From Arctopsyche grandis (Eukaryota; Arthropoda; Insecta; Trichoptera; Hydropsychidae), in NCBI RefSeq assembly GCF_051622035.1, contig NC_135359.1:19057501-19121500 (forward strand): DNA of 64,000 bases, read 5' to 3'. The position numbers and the translations under genes are program-made. This document shows, in pieces, positions 24,966 through 37,429 of this stretch. The number at the start of each line of letters is the position of its first letter. Within the stretch, counting starts at the first letter, position 1. Below the pieces are notes generated by a model. The model did not search any database and was not told the DNA's origin. It worked only from the letters and a program-made list of their open reading frames with translations.

Positions 24966-25578
24966 TACACATTTCAATGACTTATAGAATCCAACGGACA
25001 GACCAAAATTTTAGTAGGTATGTACATACATATAACCCAAATTTATTTTAATATATATAATAATAAATTCAATTTATATAACTTTTCAGACTTTTGATGA
25101 AATGTTGGATGCAAAATTTAATGATACTAGAAAATTATTAAATAGTTACATTTTGAATGTATAATATTTGAGTATTCATTTGTTTCAAAACAATAAGTTC
25201 TCTTTGACTAGAGATATTATTTTAAATTAAATTGAATCAAAAATATTCAATAAAAAATTTAGACGACAAAAAATATACTGTCTACCAAAATACAAAATAT
25301 CATACAAAAATATGACAATTTAATCACCAAAACATTTATTTAAAACTAAATTCGCTATATTTATATGTGCATGCGAAATTGCCTTCTACTAAAATCACAA
25401 CCTCTTCGATCAAAATTTATCTACATAAACTTTTTTAACAAGAAAGTTTTTATTATTATTTATTATACATCTAAAAAATGAGAAAACAGTTGACTTTCAA
25501 GCGATCGAAAGTCCTTTGATTTCCCCACAACTAAATGAATATGAGATCTGTATTGAAACGTCGTCGTGTGCTTCCTCT

Positions 25579-28500
25579 TCATTTCAGCTTTAGCCTCTTC
25601 ATCATCTTCAGCACTTGAAGACCAGGAAGCGGACACGTACTATAAAACAAGTGACATCCTACACCGTCAGTACCGGATATGAGCTGACCCATATGAGCGG
25701 CAAAATGATATTTAGACGGTATTTCAGCCAAAGTTCCGAGGGTTGTGTCTCTGAAAATAACAAAATTACATGAATCAAAATATACATACACAATAACGAT
25801 GTGAAAAGAAAAACATCTCTTGAACCGGATTCACTGATATGATAATTTATATCTTAAATTTCAACAAAAGCGGAGAAAGTTGCCCTGTAAAATTTTCATA
25901 TCGTAACAAGTTTGTACGGCCGAGCATGCCTTGTTTTATTTTAATATTGGAATTATCATTTATGGAGGAAATCTTGCATAACTTCGAGTGCCTTAACTGG
26001 ACCGTATCTATAGGTAGAGGTATCGAGTTTGACAACGACTTTTCCCACCATTTAAATGATAGTTAGAATTTCCCTTTTACGTATGCGTGCTCGAATTTTA
26101 GGCATTACATATACATACGTATAAAACAAAACTCATACAAAAGAATTTCTAGCCAAAAAAAATCTCATTGTGTACATCGTAACGATGAGTAATGACAATG
26201 AACAGTAAAAAGTTTCGCTCTGCAAATTAAGTTCATTTATTATATTAGTGTGATGTGAAAGTGACAGTAGCTGTAACTTTCTGTAACAATATGTAATAAG
26301 AATTTTTGAACGTTTCTATTATAAATGCGGTCTCCGTGACGAGACAGAATGTTAAATTACAGAAAACGCAAATATCGGAAGGCAAAGATCGAAAATCGAA
26401 AGATCTTAAGTCGAAAGATCAAAAAAAAATGGTGCATGGTAAACGGTACATACTCACTTAATTTGCGTATGTACGTGAGTATGTACCGTTTCCGTCACGT
26501 ACCCGTCTTAATGTGCGCAGAATACGGGAGGAAAAGCATGTTCCTCTTGTTCCTGTTGTATCCTGCTCGCGCAAATTAAGTGAGTATGTACCGTTTACCA
26601 TGCACCATTTTTTTATCTTTCGACTTAAGATCTTTCGATTTTCGATCTTTGCCTTCCGATATTTGTGTTTTCTGTAATTTAACATTCTGTCTCGTCACGT
26701 AGACCCTTATAAATGCACATTATTTGAAATTGATCGTACGCATGTAGATATTTTTGATATATTTATTTCACCAACTTGTCATGTTCACGTTTCGATTTCA
26801 TCGATATTGATATTGAAAAGAATAATTAAATTTTAAGTTTATTTATATAATGAAAACGTACAAATCATATTTTTCACTTTAAATACAGTAAATCTTCTAT
26901 TGATGCAATAATTACTTTATCTATGTTTTTTTTTTGCATATGATTATTGTGAAGATTTTATTCGTGAAATTTCAAAGGTAGAATTAGCGCGGCAATATAA
27001 AATAAATTAAATCCAACAGCAAAAACCTATGTATAATTAAAAAAAATATTAATAAAAAACCTTACTTAATGAGTTTCAGAAGATTGCTTTCGCTCTCGGT
27101 GAGTTTGTGTTGGTTTGATCCAGCACTCAGTTCACAAATGAGCTTTGGCAGACAAACATTTTTCACTACAGATATCACATCAGTTCTTGTTCTACCACCT
27201 GCAAAATATACAAAATAAAATTATGACGTAAAAATAAGACTTACTATCTAAATTTGTACAAACTACATGGATTAGTCAGTGCTAAAATGTTTGATAAAAT
27301 TCCGTGAGTCGTACATTACTTACAAAATAACCGGTAGATTTTATGACAGAGTCACTAATAAGCATACTAATACACTTGTGAAGAGTATTGATGATTGCAA
27401 AAATATGTATATATCATTTAGGTATAAATACAGATTACCTTAATACAATCTACTTTATAATATGTACAATCTGGTCGACTTTAAAGAGTTTTAAAGTCGA
27501 CCAGATTGTAAAATGTAATGTAAAGTGTTTATAAAATGTATTATGAATATTTATAAGAATTGTAAATGGCATTTCTGACCTGTATTATGCTGTACACTAA
27601 TATTGAAATAAGATAATATTATAACCCTACCAAAAAAGTGTAAAATAGAAAATGATCACCAGATCAGAATGGATCAAAATGATCACCACATCATTAATAT
27701 AATGTTAATATCAAAAATTTGGTGCATTTTAATGTTCATACATTAAAAGGCATCAAATTTTTGATATTAACATTTACTTTTTTATATCAAATTACTACTG
27801 TACATATGTATGTCATACTAAAATCTGGTTGTAAAATACAACTAAAATCATACAGTAGTCATTATCTATATTTGTATAGATTTATATAATACGTAAGTTG
27901 AGTGAACGTACACACTTTTTTATTTGTACGAAAGCAGAAGGTTAAATCGATTCATATCAGCTAAAATATTACGCGTAATGAAACTGCGCACACAAAAAAA
28001 GCTTCTAATCACGCATAGAATAGATTAAAGTCGTTTAGAACCCATTTTGAGGCAAAGGTGCCGTTCGATCGATTAGAAAATTTACGCAATGCTATACGAA
28101 CATTCATTCAATGGATAGTTATTTATCTTGCGCAAATTATACACGAACCTTAAGGCAAATCGCACACCATTATCTTTACAATATATTAAATCTAAACACC
28201 AATTGTGCAAGCAAAAATATATGTCATACAAAAAAAATATGAAGGTACCCATGTAGATAGACAAATTCTATTTGAAAAAAAAAATTGAGTATGAATAAGG
28301 CAAAGGACAGAGGTATAACCTTAGTTAGACCTTTAATTGAAATCGTACAAAAAAAGTACTTTGTAAGGTCTTCACGCACGAATGCTTTTGGAAAATGCCG
28401 CTAAATATTATTTATGTACATACATACATATATTACGTATTATAGAGACTGTTCAGATAGTGTAGGAAGCTCCGGGTATCCTTTTCACGATAAAATAAAA

Positions 28501-31500
28501 TTGTAGTTATAAATACATACATATGTATGTACATATGTAGAGTGAGCAATAGGAGATCGTCGATCCTGAACCAAGCTGTGTTGTTTCAAGGCGATCCACA
28601 TTGATGCAAAGAGCTATGTTAAAAGTTTCCACAAGGTATACTGCAACACATAGGAACTTAACTATAAATAATCCAGTTCAAGTCACTGCCCTATAGTCCT
28701 GCTGACTCAAAGAAAAAAAGGAAGAAAACGAGTTCAATCAATTATACTTACATGTACTCTTACATTTACATATTATACAAACACATGTGAAATAGATTTT
28801 TCGCAATATGCATTTATACTCATTTTAAAGACTATTAGCGTACTTACATTGCGTGAAAATGCTTTTAATTTTATCATCAAATTTGTTTAATTTTTTTTCG
28901 CAAATTTTAATGCGTTGCCGCTCAATTGCACTAATGGACTAATGCAATGCAATTCATAGCGTACAATAAATACCAACAAAGGTCGAATCATATTAATTAT
29001 TCTGCATTATATGGAAATTCATCATTCGAGAGGTGTGCAAATTTCGAAATACTTACATAAAAAAGAGACAATGCGGTTCATACATATGTAAAAATATCGT
29101 ACATACATGTTATTATGCAAAATCATAAACGCAATGTATCGTATGAAAATTTTATTGCATTTACTTAAGTGTTTTCTTTTTTGGAAATTTACTATTATCT
29201 ATCGCAGAATACATAATAATCGAATATATTAGAGGGCATTTGCAAATTTTATTATGTATTTTTTTGCCATAGATCAGATCGTACGACCTTCGGCCACCAT
29301 TCCAATTGACTTAACTGTAACTCACCTTGGGAATTGACTCCTTCCGTTAACATACACACAGAACACCGATGTATTTATTTATTAGTTATTACATGTATGT
29401 ACATATGTATATTACATGTACAATCATAGGGCAATGATGTGTTCGTCAAATTCGTACAACAATAAAAATAAAAATCCCGCAACTCACCGTAGAAGATTTT
29501 CCTTGGAAAATTCTGACAGTTTCCGCAGTTTATACACGATAAGTTGGATCATACCAGCCTTGTTATAAAAATGCACCACTTAAACGTTAACAAAGACGAC
29601 TAGAAGGTCATACATCCGCAATAAGCAATTTCGACCTTTTATTTGCAATTTCAAACGGAAAATGAAATGTTGGCTGTATTACAGTACGTTGAACTTTACA
29701 GGAGATTATTTCGTAATTGTTATACCTATACAAGATATAAAATACAAATTTTCAAGGTATAAATTAGAAACCCACATACAATTCTTTCCAGTTTTTCGTC
29801 TGATAAAAAGTGTGGATAAAGCGATTTGATACCACTGTTCGAATAATGATTGGAGTGGAACGAAGTCATGGTTTCCTAAAATTGCTTCAAATAAGCGCAT
29901 TCGTGATCACGCTTAACGTGAAAAATAAAATAAAGGACACATTTTTGATAAAAAAAAACATCTGAAATTTAAGATTGATAGAAGAATCGAGTCCACGGCA
30001 AACACCCGCATAAACAATTCTAAAGAAAGTTCCAAACTCACAAATTATAGTGACCACACTAAAAGCATAATGTCGAGGTTACGCCTAAACACACCGCAAA
30101 ATATCCATAGGTCAATTTAACTTTTTTTTACACCATAGGCAGATAGCTCTAAAGTCTCACGAACGAGGTCAATCGCAAAAGTTTGCTGAATTAAATTTTT
30201 GACCCACTTGCGAATTTTATAACATTCAAATCGATCACATAATGTCAAATACTGTTGTTGAGGTAGGTGCGTGTAATCTGTCGGGGAAGATTTTGATATG
30301 ATGTAATATTTTGTGTCACCACAATCTTTTGTTGTCGAAATTGTTATGCAACAGTGCATCAACAATATAATTGACTTCCCACGACAAAGGTTGCGCAATA
30401 CTTGAACCAACAGTACCAAAACTTCCGAGTGAGAGTTGTGTTACTTTTGCGCGACTCTACGCCTTTCACTGAATGATTTGTTAACGAATTAAATGACGTT
30501 CCACACCAACACAAGTAACCATTTCGGTGCACTGGGATTTTATTAAGACAAGACTTTAAATACTTCGAATAAGAAGAAAGCATACAGACGAATGCAATTA
30601 TCTACAGTTGACACTTACATATGTATTCATAGATCATTAGTGAAAAGTGAAAAAGTTGTGCATACATCAAATATACATACATATGTAACATACATTCATA
30701 TTTGTGTCTGGCATATAGAGTTGCGTTTTAAGATTACTTTTCTAGTGGTTTTTAATTATATTATATGAGGAATAAAAAGGAAAAAGGATTAGTTGAATAC
30801 TAAAATTATTAATAAGAGCTTAAATTCTGCTGTTTGAAGATTTTATTTGATATATTACTGATATCCATTTCATCATCATATTTTGCGGTTCAGTCAAGAT
30901 TTTGCGGTTCCGAACAAAAATTGACAGCTTCAAAAATTTTCATTATAATATAATTTGTATCATCATCTTATCTACAGCTATTCACCATCCACTGCAGGAC
31001 GAATACCTCTCCAACACGTTTCCACTCATCTCTGTTTTGCGCAACTCTCATTCATATCACCTCACACATTGTATGTATCTTTTCAAATATATGTATGTAT
31101 GTACATAGAACAAGATCTATTTTTTTCCAAAAAGCGAATACAAAGTTAAATCCCATGTAGGAAGTATGACCTTACATTCATTTGAAAATATGCTATGTTA
31201 TTTAATTTCAAGCTAATCATCAACACTCACCATCCACGGCTGGATGAAGGCCTCTCCTAAACGCTTCCACTCATCTATGTTTTGCGAAACTCTCATCCAT
31301 CTCACCCCGCACATTTTCCTAATTTCGTCTACCCATCTTCCTTGCGATCTTCCTTTTACCCTTTTACATTACATACTCGGGTACCATTTTAGTACTTCTT
31401 TTGTTCACCTTTCGTCCATTCTTCTAGCCACGTGTTTCATCCACATCCATTTCAATCTCTTCACTCCATCCACTACCCTTGTCATACTTCTCACCCACGT

Positions 31501-34500
31501 ATTCCACTTCCTGTTGTTCCTCGTTATGCCAAGCATACAGCGTTCCATACTTCTTTGAGTTTTGCTTGAAGATATTTTTCTTCAAGCAAAGTGGAATTTT
31601 CGATTTAAAAACGGAATTCATTCATCGAAATGTACTCCATCCTATGTAATTTCATACGCATCTTTAATTTTTCTTCTTTACTACCCGACATGTCTCTTAT
31701 TTGTCCTAACTATAAATAATTATTGACTAATTCTACTATTTTATCATCTAATTAAATGAACACAATAAATAATCCATTTAAATGAGTTGAATTGATATTT
31801 TCACTGGATCATTTTAATTTTATACGTTATCGTCACAGAAAAAAAACTTTATGTTCAATATTTCTCTTCAAGAAATTAATCTTTATAAAACCAAACTTTA
31901 TTAGCATGATAGTAAAGTCTGTAATAAGGAAATAGAAAGCAGGAATATACAGAAGTATTTAATGTGTGTCTAATATAGTCACATAAAATCAGCACTTTCT
32001 AGGATGAAATAGCTAAAATATAACTGAAAGTTACTAAAAAATAAGCAGAAAGTAAATCTGAAAGGCTTTTAATTGGATATTAACTTGGATATTGAGAGTT
32101 ATTTTAAATCTCTCGATTCCAGAAAGATGTTACAAGGAATTACATCACACGTCCATCACGGCGATTGTTGCACAATCGATCTCATTCGCTACTATCCATG
32201 ACGAATGTTTAAAACATAATTTAGTGTGAATTTATTCATGTTTATCGTACAAAAACTAGTTGGATCACTTTCACCGAGAGACGGCGTTGTGCAATGGAAT
32301 TCTCTTCCGGCCCCGTAACCGAATGTTGTTTTCCTACTTGATATTGTTACTCAACCAAAAACTCGTTTCGGAAGTGAACTATGTCTTTCCGTATTATATA
32401 ACTGTGCCAAAAATTAACGCAAAAAACGATCTAGATACATGTAATAGTAACGCATGTATATATAGGTACATAATAATAAATCTGATCTATTTAATATAAT
32501 TTGTCTTAAGATGGCTTACTCGAATCAGACACACATGTATGAATAAGCTTGAAAAATAAAAAGAAAACTTTTTAAAAGCACTAAATTAATTAATAATGCT
32601 CTGTTCTATGATACATTATTAAATAATATCAAACCAATTTTCAATTATATTGTGTACTGTTTATAAGAAAGGCGCTTACCATTCCCTTCAAATGCACTTA
32701 TTTTTTATGTAACATATTTACATTAAATAAATAATTACATTTTTAATTAAAATGTCGTTCAATACCAATCTGCCATCTAAACTGACGAATTCGTTAGAGT
32801 ACATGTGTTGATACGAGTTGCCTTGAAAAGGTACTAAAAATTGACCGAGATCTAAAAATAATACACTATAGAGGAACAGTCGCCTAATTTACTGTGATAA
32901 TTATGGATAATGGATTTAACTATAATTTTTCATAAGTTTCAGCTATGAAAAATATGAAAATTTGTTTCTTATATTCCACTAATTTCGGTGTAATTGAGCG
33001 GAAAATTGTGTTCAGTTATATCTACGAATCAACCTTGATTAGACTTTTTTTAGCACTATCGAAAAATCGTAATGAAAAATTATTGAGGCCAAATTGAAAT
33101 TATTCAAACGTGAATGTAATATTCAATGTTTTTCGTTCGCACAAAAAATGTTTATTAAATCGAATTTATCAAGAGTGCACTTGACCATGAGTAATGAACG
33201 ATCACGATATGGCATGAAGTACGTGTGTAATTTTATTTCATTTTTCATTTAATTTTACTTAGACAAGGACCAGTCATGGACTCTTCCGGAAGCAGTCTGC
33301 TACTTGTCGGATACTTATCTTAACTTTCAAGGTTTAAATAAATCGCGTCTTATATGCACACAGCATGAGCTTCTTTTTTTTTTAATTTCTAATTTGAAAA
33401 GGTCTCGAGAATGTCATTCAACAATGTATATGTCGTCGCACGATTTTTCATACTTATTTATTTTAAATATGATGTTTTGTTCATTGTTTACATGGTTGGA
33501 CGAACTGAGATTATTTTCGTTGACTTTCATTTTTTATCTTATATAAGATATTTAAGTACTTGTATTTACTTCATTTTCGTGTATAACGCACATAATCTAC
33601 TTTCTTTTTCCGGCGTCGTTAAATAAGCGCGACGTAATTCGATTCAAAATCTTCTCATTTTATACACAAATCAACTAAATCAAACACGTCTCACTTAGTA
33701 TAAGGATTGAGGAAAATTTCAAATAAAACTTCCAGATTATGAGTATGTATGTAGTACTTAAAACGAAAATTGAAAAGGTCATAAGTACACTAATGTTAAG
33801 GAAATGACTTTTGAAAATAAAGGAAAAAGCGATGAATACGTGCCTGCAAAAAATTCCATCATGGAAGACTGCGTTGATATTTAAAGCTAACCTAATAAAT
33901 TTGATCATGTCAGATTACGGAAAAATCTTCTTCCTGATGACACTTTAAATCACAAAAATATCAATTGCACGAAAATAGTTACTCAAATCAAGAAAATTAA
34001 AAAGCAATCATTGATAAGCGTTCCAAGAATAATTCAACTAATTTATAAATAACTGCCTACAAATGAAATTCATTAGAGTTCTGCTGTATTATTGTAATTG
34101 TTAATTATGGTTGACTTTGTCGAAACTAGTTAAATTCAATACAGGATATATGTGCATACATATGTATATATGTAGTATATGAAACTTCCGTATACGATAT
34201 CAGTGCTCAATCATATAAAAACGTTAATTTACTTTAAGCAAATGCAACAATAGCCTTAAATTTTAACGAACATTCTTTTTCGATGCAATTTGTATGCAGT
34301 CAGTTCGTCAATGCAACAATCGTATTAACAATTTTCAATGTTTTAAAAGGAGAAAACACACCTAAACAAGTTGTTAATAACATTTTAAGTAGTTTGACCT
34401 TAAATAATCAACAACTGAACTTCATACTTTGTGACAATAAAAAATAAACACTCGGTTGAACTTTGCATAGGAAAATATGCTTTTTTAAAATTTGAATCCG

Positions 34501-34923
34501 AGTTTTTCTATATTTACAAAAAGTTTCGTAATCGATCGCTCAAGTAAAAACTAAATGTAATGATCAAACACCATTGCATATACGTAGATAAATTGCAAAA
34601 CAAGACGCATGTAAGATAAAGTACTTTAGTGACTTACCGAATAGGTTAAGATCTTTCAAGTCCAGCTCTGCATCCAGGTCCAAATCGGCCCTGTCTTCGC
34701 GGAAGCTCGATGGACTTTGCATCATTTCGAAGGAGGCGTCACTGGATCCACTCTCATCGTCATCGCCGAAGATCGTCATCGATCTTGATCCATTGTTAGT
34801 GTTGCTGCTCAAACTCTGGTAGAGTTGGGTTATGAGAGTAGTATAATCGCACACCAACACCACAAAGAGTGCCGTGATGACGATGGTACGGAATATTCCT
34901 CCAGATTGCATCTTTCGATTCAT
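25579..34923 (-). CDS. Gene C: signal-anchored four-cysteine protein, large introns
   Basis: Three coding exons, 34923-34638, 27198-27066 and 25750-25579, give 196 aa ending in TGA. The donors are GTAAGT (phase 1) and GTAAGG (phase 2); the acceptors are TTTTGCAG and ATTTTCAG. A hydrophobic segment at residues 11-25 (FRTIVITALFVVLVC) is a signal peptide or signal anchor. Residues about 53-92 are acidic (DDDESGSSD, DLDLDAELDLKD). The conserved core is C111-x5-C117 (CLPKLICEL) in exon 2 and C172-x6-C179 (CHLFYSTCP) in exon 3. It resembles gene A (CVPRLLCE, CRYAYPECP) more than gene B. The ATG at 34923 was chosen because the preceding in-frame codons contain no other ATG. Intron 1 (7.4 kb) and intron 2 (1.3 kb) are full of repeats. 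Function is unknown; the product is probably extracellular or membrane-tethered. Confidence 0.85.
26328..26706. mobile_element. 379-bp foldback element with long terminal inverted repeats (MULE-like)
   Basis: Arms 26328-26467 and 26570-26706 are near-perfect inverted repeats of about 138 bp, beginning SGGTCTMCGTGACGAGACAG. They are flanked by a 9-bp direct duplication, TTATAAATG (26319-26327 and 26707-26715). The 100-bp centre repeats part of the arm (GTGAGTATGTACCGTTT), giving a nested hairpin. Long inverted repeats with 9-bp duplications fit Mutator-like or foldback elements; there is no transposase gene. The high arm identity suggests a recent insertion. It sits in intron 2 of gene C. Confidence 0.8.
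27465..27510. repeat. Perfect 21-bp hairpin
   Basis: TACAATCTGGTCGACTTTAAA at 27465-27485 is followed by a 4-base loop (GAGT) and its exact reverse complement at 27490-27510. It lies in intron 1 of gene C. It could be a stem-loop RNA or a transposon footprint. Confidence 0.85.
27701..27774. repeat. 35-bp-arm hairpin in intron 1 of gene C
   Basis: Arms 27701-27735 and 27740-27774 pair over 35 positions with one mismatch and one G-U wobble around a 4-base loop (TCAT). The total size, 74 nt, is in the range of a microRNA precursor, but the loop is shorter than usual and the stem is almost perfect. An inverted-repeat footprint or hairpin-siRNA source is equally possible. Confidence 0.7.
27775..29699. 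other. Intron 1 of gene C, repeat-poor part
   Basis: AT-rich intronic DNA with ACATATGTATGT repeats at 28510-28540 and no recognisable exon on either strand. Confidence 0.4.
29700..30590 (-). other. Unrecognised protein-like frames in intron 1 of gene C
   Basis: Minus-strand frames at 30583-30359, 30419-30117 and 29900-29706 are more protein-like in composition than neighbouring DNA (for example YLTLCDRFECYKIRKWVKNL). A frame change near 30400 would join the first two. They may be a decayed gene or an unknown transposon ORF. I recognise no domain and see no splice structure, so I do not call a gene. Confidence 0.2.
30958..31075 (-). mobile_element. RTE-like LINE 3' fragment
   Basis: It starts ATCATCATC and ACCATCCACTGCAGGACGAA, then CGTTTCCACTCATCTCTGTT, and breaks off in CACACATTGTA. 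This is the extreme 3' part (antisense) of the family seen at 31215-31705, reduced to about 118 bp. Confidence 0.65.
31215..31705 (-). mobile_element. RTE-like LINE 3' fragment, longest clear copy
   Basis: On the minus strand broken frames read MNSVFKSKIPLCLKK, then after several disruptions EWTKGEQKKY, GRWVDEIRK-like and DEWKRVGEAFIQQW-like segments. These match the last part of RTE-type reverse transcriptases. The 3' end has ATGGTGAG and GATGAT repeats. Multiple stops make it a fossil. It lies in intron 1 of gene C in the same orientation as the gene. Confidence 0.75.
31706..34637. other. Remaining part of intron 1 of gene C
   Basis: AT-rich DNA with short, unconvincing frames. A small less AT-rich patch lies at 32230-32350. 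No other exon of gene C is needed, since the reading frame of exons 1 and 2 joins directly. Confidence 0.4.
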
Positions 34924-35779
34924 GCGTGTCAAATGATCAAAAAATTATACGAGTTGCCTCGTCGTATATTTGACATCGGAACAACAAGCAAACACCTGCA
35001 ATTAATATGGGAAATTGTGAAATGATGATATCGCACAAAAGTTTCAATTCCTACAATTTAATTTTATATATAATATTTCGAGCTACGAATTAGGTCATCG
35101 GAAAGATGGAAATTTACAAATTTGTTTTGTAATTTGTCATAATTTCTTGTTAAATAGATTAACGTCTTTTTGATTATATGTATGTTATAACAATTTGCTA
35201 TTAAATAAATAAATAAACATTTCAGCAACTTTGATAATAAATTCCCGCCTTTGTTGTGATTCAGTTCAACTCTGTATTCAGCTTTTATAGCAACATTTTA
35301 CATATAATCCTACTTTTGTATATATCTACATAGACTACTTATTTGGAGTCGTAAACACAAACTGTATATATGTAGGTACTTACACGAACGATTATTAAAT
35401 TGAACAAAAATGAGTGTTTATGTTCCATTTTAGGGTTTAAATATTTTGAATAAATTACATTGCAATATATTCCAAAGATTGCATTTTATATAAACATAAT
35501 TGTATTAATCAAAGAGTTGATATGAATAATAATAAAAAACATCACATGCTTGGCCGGAAATAAAAATAAAAACAAGAAAACATTTGCAATTCAAGTTTTC
35601 ACACAATGGTAATTGTTTTTAAAAATGAACAAAAATACGGAAGAGTATACCTCGTTTAAATTTGACGTAAATTATAAAACAATCAATAAAAATTAAAGCT
35701 ATTCAGAAAAGAGGGTGACAATTCTGGATGTATTCTGGACCATCCGAAAACAAAATTACATGTATCAATTATAATTTAT
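34924..35779. other. Upstream of gene C coding start
   Basis: On the minus strand a plausible acceptor (TTAATTGCAG, ending near 34998) precedes the start codon, so the first exon of gene C may be non-coding and lie further upstream, possibly in the 37.4-kb GC island. The rest is AT-rich. Confidence 0.3.
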
Positions 35780-36000
35780 AACCATCCACTGCTGGATGAA
35801 GGCCTTTCCAGCACGCGTCCATTCGTCTCTGTTTTGGGCAACACTCACCAATCTCATCCCACACATTTTTCTAATTTCATCCACCCATCTTCCATTCACC
35901 CTTTTACATTCCCTGTAATTCTTTTGTCTGCCTATCGTCCATTCTTCTAGATACGTGAACCATCAATTGCCATTTCAATATCTTCTCTTTATTCGTGTCA
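35780..36000 (-). mobile_element. RTE-like LINE 3' fragment
   Basis: ACCATCCACTGCTGGATGAA, CGTCCATTCGTCTCTGTTTT and TTTCATCCACCCATCTTCC are the same antisense RT C-terminus as at 31215-31705. The middle is deleted after CCCTTTTACATTC. Confidence 0.7.
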
Positions 36001-37429
36001 TGTACATATGTACACTTTATAACTCATTGATTAAATGAAAACGGAAATATCCCCGCACCTAATATAATTTATGAATATATTAAAACGTTATTTAACTTGT
36101 AGATAAAGTTAACCAACATAAGTTCCCATTTGTATAATATAATCTTATCTTGCGGTTTACATGGGAAAATTTGAAATTAATGGGGAATAATATACGTACA
36201 TATAGTGTATTACCGCGTACGTAAACGAAATTGCAAAAATTATACAGAATGTATCGTAAGGAATACCAACATTTTATTTTATTTAAAAAAAATCTTGAGT
36301 ATGCGATTAAACGGTAAATGGATTATTTTGCACATTGCGATCAATTGTTGCCAAAAAAATCGTGAATACGGAAAATCTGGCACTCGAGTTCTCGTTAGAA
36401 CAATATTTTGCGCGTTTGGCTTACGATTGATGGAGTTTTTGGGTGCCAGATGTTCCGTGATCGAGACGTAATAGTGACGTGCGCAATATCGCTTTTTGCG
36501 AAATAATCACCGAACCGTTTATACATATATCAATATTGCACTGGATTAGTCCCCTCTCCCCCCCCACACAATAAGTGCAACGTTGACCCTTTATTTATAA
36601 AATTTGCAGATTTATACATATACTTTAATTTATTATCAAACGTTGATAGCTAGTAGTCAAAAACAACAACAATATATGTATTGTTGATTACTAGCTGGAT
36701 TGTTGTTTGAATAGTTTAATGATGTATTTTAGAAAATCGACAAAGTGACTCATTTCCAAGAATTATATAAACGCCATTTCCATTTAGATCCCGATTCATA
36801 TTAGTTGAAAATTTCGACAACAAAGCTGACCAATATGAATCGCGTATTTTTCTTCCAGCTTCCAAGTTAATCGAAATGAGGTGTACATTTTATTTGCATT
36901 TATTATATTTAAAATTACATATTTACGACCTTAAAGCACAATGATGTCAATTATACGATTTGGCTAAATTGAGTTAATATAGTTTGCTGCTCACAATGGC
37001 AACTTTTCAAAATAAGGTCACATTTTTAACAATACAAAGTTTTAGTTTCGAATCACGTATTATTTTATTTACAAAACCACGCTTTGAAATATCAACGGGC
37101 AAAATACTAAACTTTCAGTTGAAAGACTGTAAACTGTAGTGGATTATAAAAAAAAATCATTTTTATATTTAGCCCACTTGATTCAAAACACTGTTCTGAT
37201 TAGTATGAACGATTCACCATTGTGCTCTAAGGACGCGGTGTTATTATTTCATGATGTACATTTGTACATATGTATAGCCTACAAACGGAAATGGTACTTT
37301 TAGAAACAATCACACACTTGAGATTTCCAAACTAGTCCAAAATTTGTTTACGGAAGGAAATTTTCCAAAAGATTACTATTATGAAATATGCGTGCTCTAT
37401 CGATCAATCATTAAAAGGGCTAATTATTC
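36001..37429. other. Intergenic DNA
   Basis: A C run at 36551-36560, an imperfect hairpin at about 36650-36698 (AGCTAGTAGTCAA and TTGATTACTAGCT) and otherwise AT-rich sequence. No gene is recognised. Confidence 0.4.
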
